Of a stretch of 64,000 nt of DNA, positions 50,536 to 63,700 are shown piece after piece. Positions within the stretch are counted from its first letter, which is position 1; every line of letters starts with the position of its first letter. The stretch spans positions 20,137,745-20,201,744 of the forward strand of contig CM034598.1 of NCBI GenBank assembly GCA_020091685.1. Reading direction: 5' to 3'. The position numbers were made by a program, and so were the translations under genes. The DNA is from Lutjanus erythropterus (taxonomy: Eukaryota; Chordata; Actinopteri; Lutjaniformes; Lutjanidae). A model generated the notes under the pieces. The model saw only the letters and a list, made by a program, of their open reading frames with translations, was not told the DNA's origin and ran no database searches.

Positions 50536-53500
50536 AAAAAAAAATAATAAAATACGAACATCCCATTCTCAATAAACATATGAGCCAATGCCTCTCCATG
50601 TTTGTTGTTTTGACATATTTGACCAAACTGACAAAGACATCTCCTGTCTATTTTTTTTTTTTTTATGTAGCCGTGTGAGAACATAATATAATTTCATTTA
50701 GTTTTTTTTTTTTTTTTTTGTTTCCTGAAGTACAGTTTTTATTTTATTTCAGTTAACTAAAATATTTTTTCACACCTAGTTTTAGTTTTTGGTTTAGTTT
50801 TAGTTCACTCTAACAACATTGGCTTGGAGGACAGTTTTTATTTTCCAGTTCTCCAAGATGGTGTGTGGAATTAATTTAGTTACAATATAGTTTTAAAATA
50901 TTATAAAACTGATACTAACTTATGTAAAAGATTTACTCTTGGTTAAAATTTAATCTTCCTTAAAGTCCTACAGAGCTTTTTTTTTTTTTTTTTTTAATAT
51001 TTTAACAAAGAATTTGCTTTTAAGCCCCTAAATTTGAAGGCCAAAGACATTTCTGGTGGCCCAAATGTAAACTTATGTAAAAGATGCAATTTAACACAAC
51101 TTAACACAGCCTTCCTTAACTGTGAGACTTGTGGTCCACTTTTCACATGATGCAGTGTTTCCTGAAACTATTGTTTCCAATGCACAACGAGTTAGACTTC
51201 TCTGCTAGTTGAAGAAACCAGCGTCACACAGCAGTGTGTTATATCTCTAGATGTGTCATAGTCAACCACTTAAACTCCTGCTTCCATTTACTCCTGAATT
51301 TTCATTGCCATTTTGGTTGTTCATAGTCCATCTTTTGTGTTTCTTCTATAAGGATGGTGTTAGTAGTTTGAGGAAGCTCAGTAAATCCACACTTCAGTAG
51401 CCCCAACATATTGGTAGTTAGCCAGGGACGAGTCCTGCTCACTGTGTTAATATAATGTTAAACTAAAAAGGGGTGAAGGAACTGGGATGTTACAAGTCTT
51501 ATATAAAACTTGGTCGCCACAGGGGGACACCAACGTATTTTATATACATTTAGGGAATGCTATTCTCTCCATAGTGTAATCACATCAGTATAAGACCAGG
51601 CAATAGTTTATTTATTGAACACAGAACTATAGTAACTGCTTTTACATGCTACCTTGTTTATCTGCCTCATGCGTCACATTGCTTGTCGAGCACGTCATGC
51701 ATAAACACTTCTCATATTGATTGCTGCAAATGGCCCAAAAAGAGCTTGTTTGTAATGCGCTCACCGGTTCATGAGTGACCTCAGCAGATAGGGAGACTTG
51801 AACTGATAGGCTGAGGTAGATCTGTAACTCACAAATAATGACAAGCCAGCTTTTACACAATCTGGACTCTGCTCCCTGTGCAATGTACTCCTTAATAATG
51901 CTTATCAGAGTTCAGTCTCTGTTCCTTTTTACATAAGGACTGACTGAGGAAAAGAGCAGTGCAAAATGTTGTCTGAACAAGTTTGGTTACCCGCACAAGA
52001 ATGTGAGCTACATGTATAAAGATCGCTCCAGAGGAATGTTGGTTTCATTGCGTTGTTTGCCAGATAATTGCTACAATATCTCCAAACATTACTTCCTCAA
52101 TAGAGCCATGGATCTGTGGGAGTTGCAATCCTGCACACGGCAGCAGCACGATGTATCTCTACTGTGAAAACCTATTTAGATCTGGACATGTCTCAGTGGT
52201 TTCAGTAAAGGGAAATATCCATGTGCACTACAGAAGGCTGTCTTAAAAGAAAGATTCTGCACTTTTCATACAGCTGAGGGCAGTGTTGATGGTAAATGTA
52301 GTCAACTGAAGCAATTCTCATTGAGCCGTGCAGCAGAACATAGTGTGAGGTGACAAAAATACTCAGCTAGTGAGCCTCACTGGCTAACTACAGGCAGAGA
52401 CTAGAAATTCACCCGGAAACAGCCCGTAGTTCTTCTTTAATATCAACAGCATCATTGTGACATCACTGGATGCAGGAAGAACAGCCGATTTTGCAGCAGG
52501 GGAACTCAGCTTTATCTGTCAATATAGCACACACTTACAATAGGGATGGATTACCAACAGGGCAAACCCCAAAAGCCCCAGGTTCACTGTGTGTCAGTTG
52601 CTTGCTCTTAAACTGTGTGAATTTGAACCACAAAATTAGAATAGATAAGATAAATAATATCAGCTGGGTTGTGCATTATCATCTAATATTGTGATGCTCA
52701 TCAAATCACCACAAAGTAAAAACTGGGAGTATTCCAATTTAATTTATACTGAATCTACCATCTATAATGGACTGTGTGCATTCCACTTGATGGAAAGTGG
52801 TTTTGTTTTTGCCCAAAAGCTGTATAAATAAGAGTTGCTGATGGTCATATACTGTGCAAAATGAGAAAGGTGTGAAACAAGATCGGTTATGATGCATTTT
52901 GAATCAGAAATCCTGCCAGACAAAGCATTTCTTGGATCGCACCAATAACCCAGAAAGGCCTTTTATTTCCAAACCCATTCAGTGTAACAAACATTGTTTG
53001 AAATTCGGACACACCTCGCACATATTTTGGTGAGATGTGGTAAATGTGGAGTTGAGATATGCAGTGGCGACAGTGACTGTCCAAAAAGGAGAAAGGATGG
53101 AAATAATGAGGTTCAGGTCCAAAAGAAGGCTGAGAAACAAGGAAGCGGTGAGAAAAGAAAAGATTCAGGAAGGAAGGGAGAACAAATAAGGTAGGACGCG
53201 TGATGAGTATTGTTTTTCTAGGCTCAAGATTAAATCTTCACATCTCTGGCCATGGTGATTAACTGTGCTGCTGTGGCAGAAACAAAATGTGAGACAATAG
53301 AAATAGTTGGTGATGCTGTGAGGATATCGTGGGAATTACAGGACTCTCATACTCTCAGAGGTTGAGTTGTCTAGTTTGTCTAGTTTTGTATTAGAGAATA
53401 AGATGGCAGGTGGGGAAAAGCCTTTCTTTTTTTATTATTATTTATATTAGGTAGGAGAATTAAGTCTTATTTCAGTCCAGTAGAAGGTGGTCATACAACA

Positions 53501-53639
53501 TTTTGGATGCAAATTCCCTGTGAAAAACAGCCAATGAAACTGAATTAATGTTGACCGGTAGAGACAGGAATATAGAAGGAGTATTGGAAACAACTGGAGA
53601 AGTGCTTAAAGATGCCCTGAAAGCTGTAATTTAATTTTT

Positions 53640-54030
53640 GAAGGATACAAGGTTATGTAACAAATAAAAGGGTGAATACAGTAATAGATAAATAAAATAA
53701 TAAATTAATGTGAAAATATAAAGAAATAAACTATAAAAGAAATATTCTAAGCTTTTTCATTTATTTTCACATTTATTTGTTTAGTCATATAGTTTTAGAA
53801 ATATGTATTCATTTATTGCATATAAATTACTCTATTTTCTATATTTTGTATTCATTCTTAATATACTGTCATATTTTAATCATCATTATTTTAATTTTTC
53901 CCTGTTGAGGGACAAACCAGTCAGTCACTGGCTTTATTATTTTATATATATTTCCAAATTGTTATTTACTGGTTTATTCTTTTATTTAATCTTCTTTATA
54001 TTTCCACATTTATTTCCTTATTCTTTTACA
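53640..54030. repeat. AT-rich inverted repeat
   Basis: The arm 53700-53745 (ATGTGAAAATATAAAGAAAT) is the imperfect reverse complement of 53985-54020 (TTCTTTATATTTCCACATTT). Between them lie CATTTATTTTCACATTTATT and GAGGGACAAACCAGTCAGTC. It could be a MITE. Confidence 0.5.
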
Positions 54031-54064
54031 TATTTTTCAATGGCATGCTAAAAAACGTTGCTGC

Positions 54065-54318
54065 ATGCTCCGGTACAATAGGTGGCGGTATGCACCGTCA
54101 GTCATTGATTGCAACCCGCCATTAAACGAAACGAAGAAGAAGAATGAGCAGCCCGGAGTGCTGATCTCCTCCGCGGCGGCAGGTGGCGCTGCGTCAGCTG
54201 AAGATGGTCCCAGGAAGCTCGTTAACACCACCACCTCCGTTTCCGAGTGGCAGGGAGCCGCAACAACAACAGCCACAGACAGATTTAGTTCATTATAAAA
54301 CTGTTAACATTAAAAGCG
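54065..54318 (+). promoter_or_regulatory. rnf20 promoter region and non-coding first exon
   Basis: TAGGTGGCGGTATGCACC (54079), a CCCGCCATTAAACGAAACG stretch, and GAAGAAGAAG lie before a CpG-rich block. A clean donor, AAAGCG|GTAAGAATT, sits at 54318/54319. The next acceptor, TTGTTTCAG at 54729, opens the first coding exon. An ORF of 77 codons (54065-54298) ends before the donor and could be an upstream ORF. Confidence 0.6.
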
Positions 54319-54739
54319 GTAAGAATTCAGTTAGGGGTGATTGATACTGACAGTATTTCAAAGTAAATGCATCGATCTGTCAGGTCAGAATCAGGTTCCC
54401 CTGAGCATCAACAGCGTTTAAAGCTGACGCTAGCAAACGGCTAACGTTAGCTTAACGTTACAGTGACTGATTTAATCAGCCTGTTCGGGGTTCAAAATGC
54501 CATAAATCTTTTTGTTTGTATTTATTTCATCACTTAGCTAGATAAACGGTGTTTCAGAGTAGACGTTAAGGCAGTTATCTTGAACCACGTAATGTTAGCT
54601 AGCTAGCTATATGTACAGTATAGCGTAAGCTTAGCTCTGTCTTTCATCCAGCACATACATCTGAGTCCATCAGTCCTCCACGTTCTTCCATCAGTCACAC
54701 TGATATTTTTCTGTCTGTGTTTGTTTCAGGAGTCTGAGG

Positions 54740-57700
54740 ATGTCGGGACAGAAGCGTCCTGCTGACCCCAGCGGTTCCTCCGGTGCTCCACCTGAGAAGC
54801 GGAGGGAGAGGGAAGGAGAGGACGGAGGACCCGGTGTCAGCGCCGCTGCAGGGGGGAGCACCGCGGTGGAGACGGTCATCAAACTGGGAGGAGTGTCCAA
54901 CTCAGTGAGCCCCACTTTATTCCCCACTCTACTGCTTATATATTTATTCACAGGCTTCACCTCACTAGTGTGCAGTCTGTCTATTTGTTTGGCTGCTTTA
55001 CTGTGCTAATGTTTGAAATCTTTTCCAGGAAGAACAGGACATTAAAGCTCTGCAGGCGAAGAACCGAAAGTTGGGAGAAGCTCTTGATCAAAGACAGGTA
55101 ACTCTTTACACACTTGAAATGCAGCGTTGCAGCGGCCTTGGGAGAGAGAAATATGGAGAGTAAATTTGGGGACATAACTACATGAACAAGAACAAAGCCG
55201 TGAATCAGAGAAATAGGAGATTATTTTCTCACAATTACACACGTCCACACCTCTGCAAAATGCGGTATGAATGCAGCCAAAGCAATCCTCAGTCTTCTGT
55301 GCTAGTGTGTGTGTGTATATCTCTTTTTACAGCAGAGAGCAGAGAAAAGAGATGGAGTGTGATGAAATCAGTGGTCTCAGTGTTTTCAGAGTCGTGACCT
55401 CAGAATCTGTGCGTTGTATTGGCTTTTGGCTACACACCACTGCTAAACAGGTTGAAGCCCAGAAGACTCCAGAGTAGCAAAATATGACAAAATACGACAA
55501 TACAGGAGGGCAGAGTCTCTACAGATACAGGCACAACCATACACTTTTACTGGGCCATAAATGATGATTGAGAAGTATTATTTTTATATGCATCTATACA
55601 TTGTTTTTGTTGCATAGTATGCCTTTATATGAATAGAAAAGAGGGCACAATTTTAAGTTTCTTGCACCATATCATTTACTGATGTCCTCATTCAGCTGAA
55701 TACAATAGAAGTGACACTCTAGATAAATTGACCACAGCCTTTTTAACATGGAAAATTAATGCCTTAATTGATTACTTAATTCATTTGAAATCGTCTGTAT
55801 GACAGTAACAAAATGAGGGGAGGGGGGGCAGAATGTGCCATTGTGGTGTTATTAAAGTTTTGTTTTCAGCAGCAGAGAGCAGCAGAGAGCAGCCTCTCTG
55901 CACCACTGTCCAAAATGCAGAGAGGACACAGAATTAGATCTGAGCATAGACTTCTTTTCTTCACCACGGAGTTGGGATAAGTTCTTTAATGCTGCAGTGT
56001 GTGTTGGTCAGCCGTTCTTGTTTGTTACATCTGATCACTGCTCTACTCCATTAACTTTAGTCTCTGGGTAATGGCATAGAAAATATTCACAATATCCTGT
56101 ATATTCATCTTGCAAAGGTTATTAATTAGACGTTAAATTAAAACATGCTTGCAATCACTTCATTTTGTGAAGATAATTTACAAGATAACTCTAGCATGTG
56201 CACCCTGTAGACTCTCAGGGTGCAGTACTGCCCTCACATTTGTGTTTTTCATTTTTCACTCTGTGGACATCACATTATTAACTTACATTTAGAAAATTAA
56301 TTTTTACTGCACTTGTGTGCTCCCTTATTTGGTGAAAAGTTAGTCTTGTTGGGTTGGTTTGCAGGTGATTGAGGATGAATTGCGAGAGCGAATTGAGAGA
56401 CTGGAGACCCGTCAGGCCACAGATGATGCCAGTCTGCTGATCCTCAACAGATACTGGAACCAGGTAAACAAGTTCAACGCAAGAGCAGAAATTACTCATT
56501 TAACATGAACAGTCTTCTCTCCTTTAAATATGAAAGAGCTGACCTGGTGCCGTTCTCTCTCCTTCAGTTTGATGAAAACATTAAACTGATCATCAGGCGT
56601 TATGACCAAGCAAGCAGCGAACCTGAGAAATCTCTGGCAGGTGAGGGACGGAGTCTCAAGCCAGAAACTCCAGAGCCTGATGGCGATTCCAACCAGGAGA
56701 GAGCTAAGGACAGAGGTAAAGATGGACCTGACACAGGATCATGAGCAATAACATGTAGATATTTGATCAACAAGGCAAAACCCTCTTTGCTGCGTTTGTC
56801 ACTCAGGCCAACAGGGAGAGGGTGCCAACTCCTTCCTGGCCACGCTGGCAAGCAGCAGCAGCGAGGAGATGGAGGCTGAGCTGCAGGAGAGGGTGGAGTC
56901 CAGCCAGAAGCAGGCCAATCATGTGGTTGAGATCTATGAGAGTGTGAAGAGCACCGTGGACCAACTGAAGGCAGATCTGGACTCTGGAGCTGGTGAGATA
57001 AAATTCAGGGAGACATGATGAAATTGCGGTGATGGAGCTGAGGAGGAAATTTCTTTGGGAAGAGTTCTTAAAATCAATTTATACGTTTACACTCATAAAA
57101 GGTGATGTTATTGTTGCTTTTCATTGCAGAAGGCAGTTTATGGCAGGTAGCTTCCAAACTAAACTCCCTCCTGACCAGTGAAAATGAGCGATTGCAACAG
57201 CTGACTGAGGACCTCAAGCAGAAGCACAGTCACATGACAAGCGAGGTACAAATCTTCCTTCCTTGTGCTGCATTCACATGCTCCTTGGATGGTCCCATTT
57301 CCTGAATTTGGAAGTTCTACTGATTTTGCTGTGTTCATGAACTCTTAAGTTGTCATGTGATTGTTTTCGAACTTGTTGTAATGTCTGGGTTTGCTGAGGC
57401 TTACATCCAGATGTTGGTATCCAAGAATGTGGAAACAGTTTGAAGCTGTATTTTACAAAGTAGTTTTGTACCAGACTTGTTGCTGCACCAGTTGCTCCTT
57501 AAAACCACTAAAATATTGTTCCTCTTTCTGAGTTGTTGTTTAAGGGGCTGACTGACTTGACCTGACTTTAAGGGGGTGTTCATATGAGTTTTCCTAGTTG
57601 GGAGCACATTTTTCAAATTATTCCAACACTTTTCACGTTTCACTTTAGGTAGCTACCACATTGAAGGTTGTTTATTTGTAAGAGAATTCAGGCCCTTTGA

Positions 57701-60700
57701 GTCTTTGAATAAGGAATTTATCATAAATACGCAATATTTATGAAATATTGTGAAATTGTAAAACATTTAATTCCTCCCAACTTATTGCCCTGGCTGACTG
57801 TGTTAAGTTATCAAGTCAGTTTTTCATTTGGTTTTTCTGTAACTTGTCATCATCTAGAAATTGTTGCTTTATTGCAGAGTAATATCTGAAGTATTATTAT
57901 TAAGTATTATCTTCCTCTTAGCTCTTGTGTTTGTGGTGTTAAGTCTCTGTGTTCTGTTTTGTCTAGTCCCGTTCTCTGGGTCGGGCAGCGAACAAAGCAG
58001 ACCAGCGCGTCAGTGAGCTGCAAGTTCTGATCGAGGAGCTCCAGTGGGACATGGAGAAGATCCGCCGCCGAGAAAACAGACTGAACGCACACCTGATCGA
58101 GATACTGGAGAGGGTGAGGATGTGTTCCGTCTGTGTGTATCTCATCTGTCTGTGACTGTGTTGTGCAAATGTTCTGATGTTTTAAAAATAACATTCCCCG
58201 TAATGCTTTTCAGGTGAACAGCAAAGGCTATAAGGTGTGTGGGGAGGCCAGCAGTGTTTGTGGGACCATCACTATTAACAAAAGAAAGGTAGGAATTTTA
58301 TTTTAATAAAATAAAGTTATGAATAAGCTTTTCTTTCCACACCTTGCTTTTCACACTTGCCATTTTCCTTTTTTATCTCCTTTCAAGTTTGAAGAAATGA
58401 ACAGTGAGATGGACGAGAGCCGGGAGCTGGCAGACAACCGCCTCATTGAGCTGCAGAAGCTCCAACAGGATCTGCAGACGGTTCACCAGGAGAACAGCAG
58501 CATGAAGGTGGACTTGTGCTTCTCTTACACCATTCTGTTGAATTTCATTTGGAAACAGCTCATTAATTGACTTCATGAATTATTGTGTAAGCTGTGTTAA
58601 ACCAACAGACTTCATTCTTCTTTCTGCCTGTTCTTGTCAGGCGGAGCTGCTGAGTCGAGCAGAAGGCATGGTAAAAGAGACTTCTGAGTATCGCTGTCTA
58701 CAGTCGCAGTTTTCAGTGCTCTACAATGAGTCTCTGATCCTCAAGGCTCAGTTAGATGAGACACGCGCACGTCTCAACACCACCAGGACGGCACGGCTTC
58801 GACAGCTTGAGCACATGGAGGTGTGTTTGTGTTTTTGCGTGTGTGTGTGTTCGTTCATCTCTGTCTGTGCGAGCTTATGTCCTTTTCTTACTCTCATCCC
58901 CTCTGTGTGCAGAATGATGAGGTGACTCTGCAGAGGAAGGTTCGTACAGAGGTGTTTCAGCTGGAGGACACACTGGCTCAGGTCAGGAAGGAGTACGAGA
59001 TGTTGCGCATCGAATTTGAACAGACACTTGCTGCCAACGAGCAAGCAGGTAACTAACAAGTTCTGGCTTAAATAGAGAACGAGGTGCGTGAATTGACCCT
59101 TTGCTAAGCCCTTCCTCTGAAGAGCAACTGTTCAGTCATAGACTAACTTGGCAGGACGGGCCATACCACTTCATTTGGCAAACTCATGGTTTATTCCCAC
59201 CAGGATTTAAATTGTGATTTGTTATGTGGAGGATATTGGCTGGCACAGAATCAAAAGTGGACCAACAGTGCATCTCTCTCTGGACTGCTGTCTTAGATCT
59301 AAGCAGGGTTAGCTTAGCTGTTTTCCTGGCTCTCTTCCTTAGGTGACTGTGGTCCAGTTGGTCTGGCTTGGTGACCATCTCAAGGACCACTGCACTTAAT
59401 CTAATCTCTGTGTTCTTTTTCCCACGTTAGTGACTGTATTTCTGTCATCAGTTGTATACATAAACTGGTCGTATTTCAAAATCTGATCAATGTTTGCTGG
59501 GATGCAGCTTTAGCCTCAGTCCTTTAGCATTTATGTTATATCATGTATGCAGCCATTAAGTAACATTACATGTGTCAGATCCTTTTACAGGGTTCTTGTT
59601 TTAAAATTTATCAGATGGAAATGCTGAAAGTCACCTGGAGACAGACTTCTCTGCTGACTAAAGAAGTTTAAGAGTTAGCATTGGCTTACATTAGTTAGCT
59701 ACATAAAGTCTGCTCGCAAGTCATATTTTAGCTGACAAACTCAACGGTCCTCTGCTAGACATGAAATACTGCTTTTATTTGCTTCTCTGTAAAAAATCCA
59801 AGTTAGTAATTCAAAATTTACTGCAAATTTTGATGTTGATTCTGCCAGCGTTCTCGCTGTAAACTGTATTTGTGTAAAGAAGGCAGGGTGAAGCAAGGGG
59901 TCAGTTGTGCTGAAAAGGCAGTACAACTAAGATTCTCACATTTCATTGTTTTTTTTTTCTGTTTCACTGCCTGTGTCCTTCTCTCAGGTCCCATCAACAG
60001 GGAGATGCGTCACCTGATCAGCACGCTGCAAACCCACAACCAGCAGATGAAGGGAGAGGTGGTAAAATACAAGATCAGACTGAGAGAGACACAAGCTGAG
60101 CTCAACCAGGTAGGTCAGAAGGAGACAAAGAGAGACTTGTGCAGTCACCTAAAGAAAATTAAATGTTTCACTGCGACCTACAGGTGTGGTAAAGCAGAAC
60201 ACAGCAGCACGTCACACTGAAACCTGTTGTTGCCTCTGCAGGTCCGCGCCTCAAAGGGAAACGCCATCCTCCAATCCCAGTCGAGTACAGAGATGGACGT
60301 GAAGGATGAGACGACCTCTCCTTCAACCCCAGCTGTCTCTGGAGAACCTGTGATCAAGACGGAGCCCGACAATGGCTCCTCCACACCCAGCAGCACTGGT
60401 AACTAACAGCTCATTTTTATTTAGAAATGTAAACAACTAAAATCACTTTTTCACAGTGTTATTGTGATACATATTAGGACTCTCATTTTTTCCAACTTCT
60501 TTGTTTTATTTTATTTCTGTAGGAGCCTCAGTGAAAACAGAGCCTGGAGTAGAATCTGAGGTGACTGTGAAAGAGGAGGAGAAAGAGGAGAAGAAAGAGA
60601 AGGAGGAAAAGAAAGAAAAGGAAATTATAAAGAAGGAGGAGAAAGACCGAGAGCGGGAGAAAGAGAAGGAGAAGGAGCGAGAGAGGCCGACCCGTAGCAG

Positions 60701-63700
60701 TGGGAGCAGCAGCATGATAAAAGAAGAGAAGGAGAAGCCAGGGAGCAGCAGCCAACCTGAGGAGGCAGCTGGTGAGCGCCTGTCTGTGGTTGGAGGGTCA
60801 AAGAGGAAGGAGATGGAGCAGCTGAAAATTGTCCGAGTAGAACTCAAGTAAGTTTCATGTGTGGAAGTTGGTTTTTATTTTAAACATGCAGATTTTTTTA
60901 AACTACCAGAACTTTACAGTGGACACGCTGGTGGGGATTGATACTATTATGATGTGTTAACAAGTACTTATCATGTACACTTTTTAGATAGATGGTCACA
61001 AACACCTTCATTAATATACTTCAAAACACATAACTTAGGTTTAAAAATATTTGTTTTGTCTATTGGTAGACAAAATATGTGCCATATTGATATGATTTTA
61101 AGAAATCATAATACACTTCACGCACTACAGGGAGAGAAGAGGATGGTTTGAATTATGTTGAACAATCCTTTGGGGTCGCCCCCCCCAAAAAAAAAAAAAA
61201 TAATTGGGTGGCCAATCACAGAGCCGTCTACCATTGTAACATTATAGATTGAAAGCCACTGTCACGAGTAAAAAGCCATGCATCCATCCATCTTCAACCA
61301 CTTATCCAAAATCGGGTCACGGGGGTAACAGTTCCAGCAGGGGACCCCAGACATCCCATTCCCCGGCTACATTTGCCAGCTCTGACTGGGGGATCCCGAG
61401 GCGTTCCCAGGCCAGGGCAGAGATATAATCCCTCCACCTAGTCCTTGGTCTGCCCTGTGGCCTCCTCCCAGCTGGACGTGCCTGAAACACCTCCATAGGG
61501 AGGCGACCAGGTGGCATCCTTACAAGATGCCCAAACCACCCAACTGACTCCTTTCTACGCAAAGGAGCAACGGCTCTACTACAAGTTCCTCACGGATGAC
61601 TGAGCTTCTCACCCTATCCGTAAGGGAGATGCCAGCCACCCTCCTGAGAAAACCCATTTCGGCTGCTTGTATCCGCAATTTCGTTCTTTCGGTCATGACC
61701 CACCCTTCATGACCATAGGTGAGAGTAGGAACGAAGATTAAACAGTAGATCAGGAGCTTCGCCTTCTGGCTAAGCTCTCTTTTCATCACAACAGTGGGGT
61801 AAAGCGAACGCAATACCGCTCCTGCTGCTCAGATTCTCCGGCCTATCTCACACTCCATTGTCCCCTCACAAGACCCCGAGATACTTGAACTCCCTCACTT
61901 GGGGTAAAAAAAAAGCCAGTTCAGAGTAATTTGTCAAAATAGTTTGCACACTAGAACTGATGAATATGTATTTTAAGGAGTGCCAGCAAGAGTGCAAAAA
62001 TAATGGATGGGTTTATTCTGATTACTGTAGTTCCTTGACTTACTGAAGGAAAAACAGATGAATAATGACACTATTCACTGCCTAGTTTTTAAGTGCAAAC
62101 ATAAGAATTATTTTTAAATATCCCTGGAGAGCCAACTCTCTCATTTTCTCCTAAGAGCCTAATTTCAAAAAGACTGGAGTCTGACTACTTTGCCTACCAA
62201 AACATGAAGCAGAGTGTTACAACTGTCTTAAACAAATAATTTCTAATCGTTATTGAACCTTTTTTCACCATGTCTCACCCTGCACATTTAACTGAGAAAT
62301 GTTCATGTTTAGGAAACGTGTAATCATTGAATTATTAATACTGTAATAAATAAGCATGAGACAGCATCCTAGCTGTTAAAAACCTAATTTTCCACATTGC
62401 GCTTGAAAGTAAAGTATATAAAAAATATACTACAATATATGACTGCAGACATCTTCATCATTCAGTTGACTGTTGCTCAGTCCAGTTTCTGTTGGCCAGC
62501 TTCAGGCTGTAGTATCCAATAAAACATGTACGATTCATTTAGCCCACAGCACTCGTGACAGAATTCACCAGGCATATGATACTGTGAATCACCAGCAGTG
62601 GCTCTCAGAATAGTATACTATTGTCTCAATATATGGCAAGTGAACAAAACACGCTAGTTTTTGTTGCTGGATGATGGTGATAGTTTTGTTAAAGTCTCTT
62701 GTTACCTTGACTGTTCAGGAAAGCCCAGGAGTCTCAAAGGGAGATGAAGCTGCTGCTGGACATGTACCGCTCAGCACCAAAGGAGCAGAGGGACAAAGTG
62801 CAGCTGATGGCTGCAGAGAAGAAGTCCAAGTCAGAGGTGATCAACTGCACACTCTATAGAGCATATTCACCTACACACAGACACACATTTACAGTTAAAC
62901 ATCTGTTTCCTGTAAGAGTTTGTGGTGACATGTAGAAGATGTAAGATTCTGCCCCGGGTCCGTTCGTTCGTATATATGTGCTGCAGTAATAATTATCTGT
63001 ATTGTGGCAGTCCCATGATAACAATGCTGTTTCTAGGGAGAGGAGCTGCGGCAGAGGCTGAGGGAGCTGGAGGAGAGGGAGAGGAGGGAGGGCAAGAAAA
63101 TGGCGGACGAAGAGGCTCTGAGGAAGATCCGCTCTGTGGAGGAGCAGATCGACATCCTCAACAAGAAGCTGTCTATAGCAAAACAGGTGTGTGAGCTAAT
63201 CCTACGGTTTTATGCACAAACAAAGCCTCCTTTCGCCCTCTTACACTCGCCTCGCTGCTCCCTCTGCAGGAGGAGGACGCACTGCTGAGCGAGATGGACG
63301 TGACGGGCCAGGCCTTCGAGGACATGCAGGAGCAGAACATCCGTCTGATGCAGCAGCTCAGAGAAAAAGACGATGCCAACTTCAAGCTGATGAGCGAGCG
63401 GATCAAGTCCAACCAGATCCACAAGCTGCTGAAAGAGGAGAAGGAGGAGCTGGCCGACCAGCTGCTCACTTTAAAAACTCAGGTGAGCCACCAGGCGACA
63501 TCATAAGGTGCAATCTGCAAGACTAGAGGTTTGTGACACTGGTTTTGTGGCATACACACAGTTAAATTGCAGTGAAAACTACCTGCAGTCAGTTCTTACT
63601 TTGTTTGAATGCATGACTGATAATATCCAACAAAAAACTACAACGGTTTCAGTTTTTCAATTAAACAGCTTAGAAACAAATCTATACAGTTCATATTTTC

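Larger units (their letters stand above)
49330..54060. other. Gene-free interval between aldob and rnf20
   Basis: Head-to-head spacing of aldob and rnf20 (4.8 kb). It is AT-rich with simple repeats ((TTTC)n ~50031-50067, (GTTTT)n ~50195-50235, poly-T and poly-A runs), a retroposon tail near 50440-50530, and an AT-rich inverted repeat at 53640-54030. ORFs of 60-117 codons show no recognisable domain. Confidence 0.55.

Noticed and set aside
60506-60847. Minus-strand Ser/Phe-rich ORF of 113 codons
   Set aside because: Reverse of the Lys/Glu/Arg-rich rnf20 exon 14.
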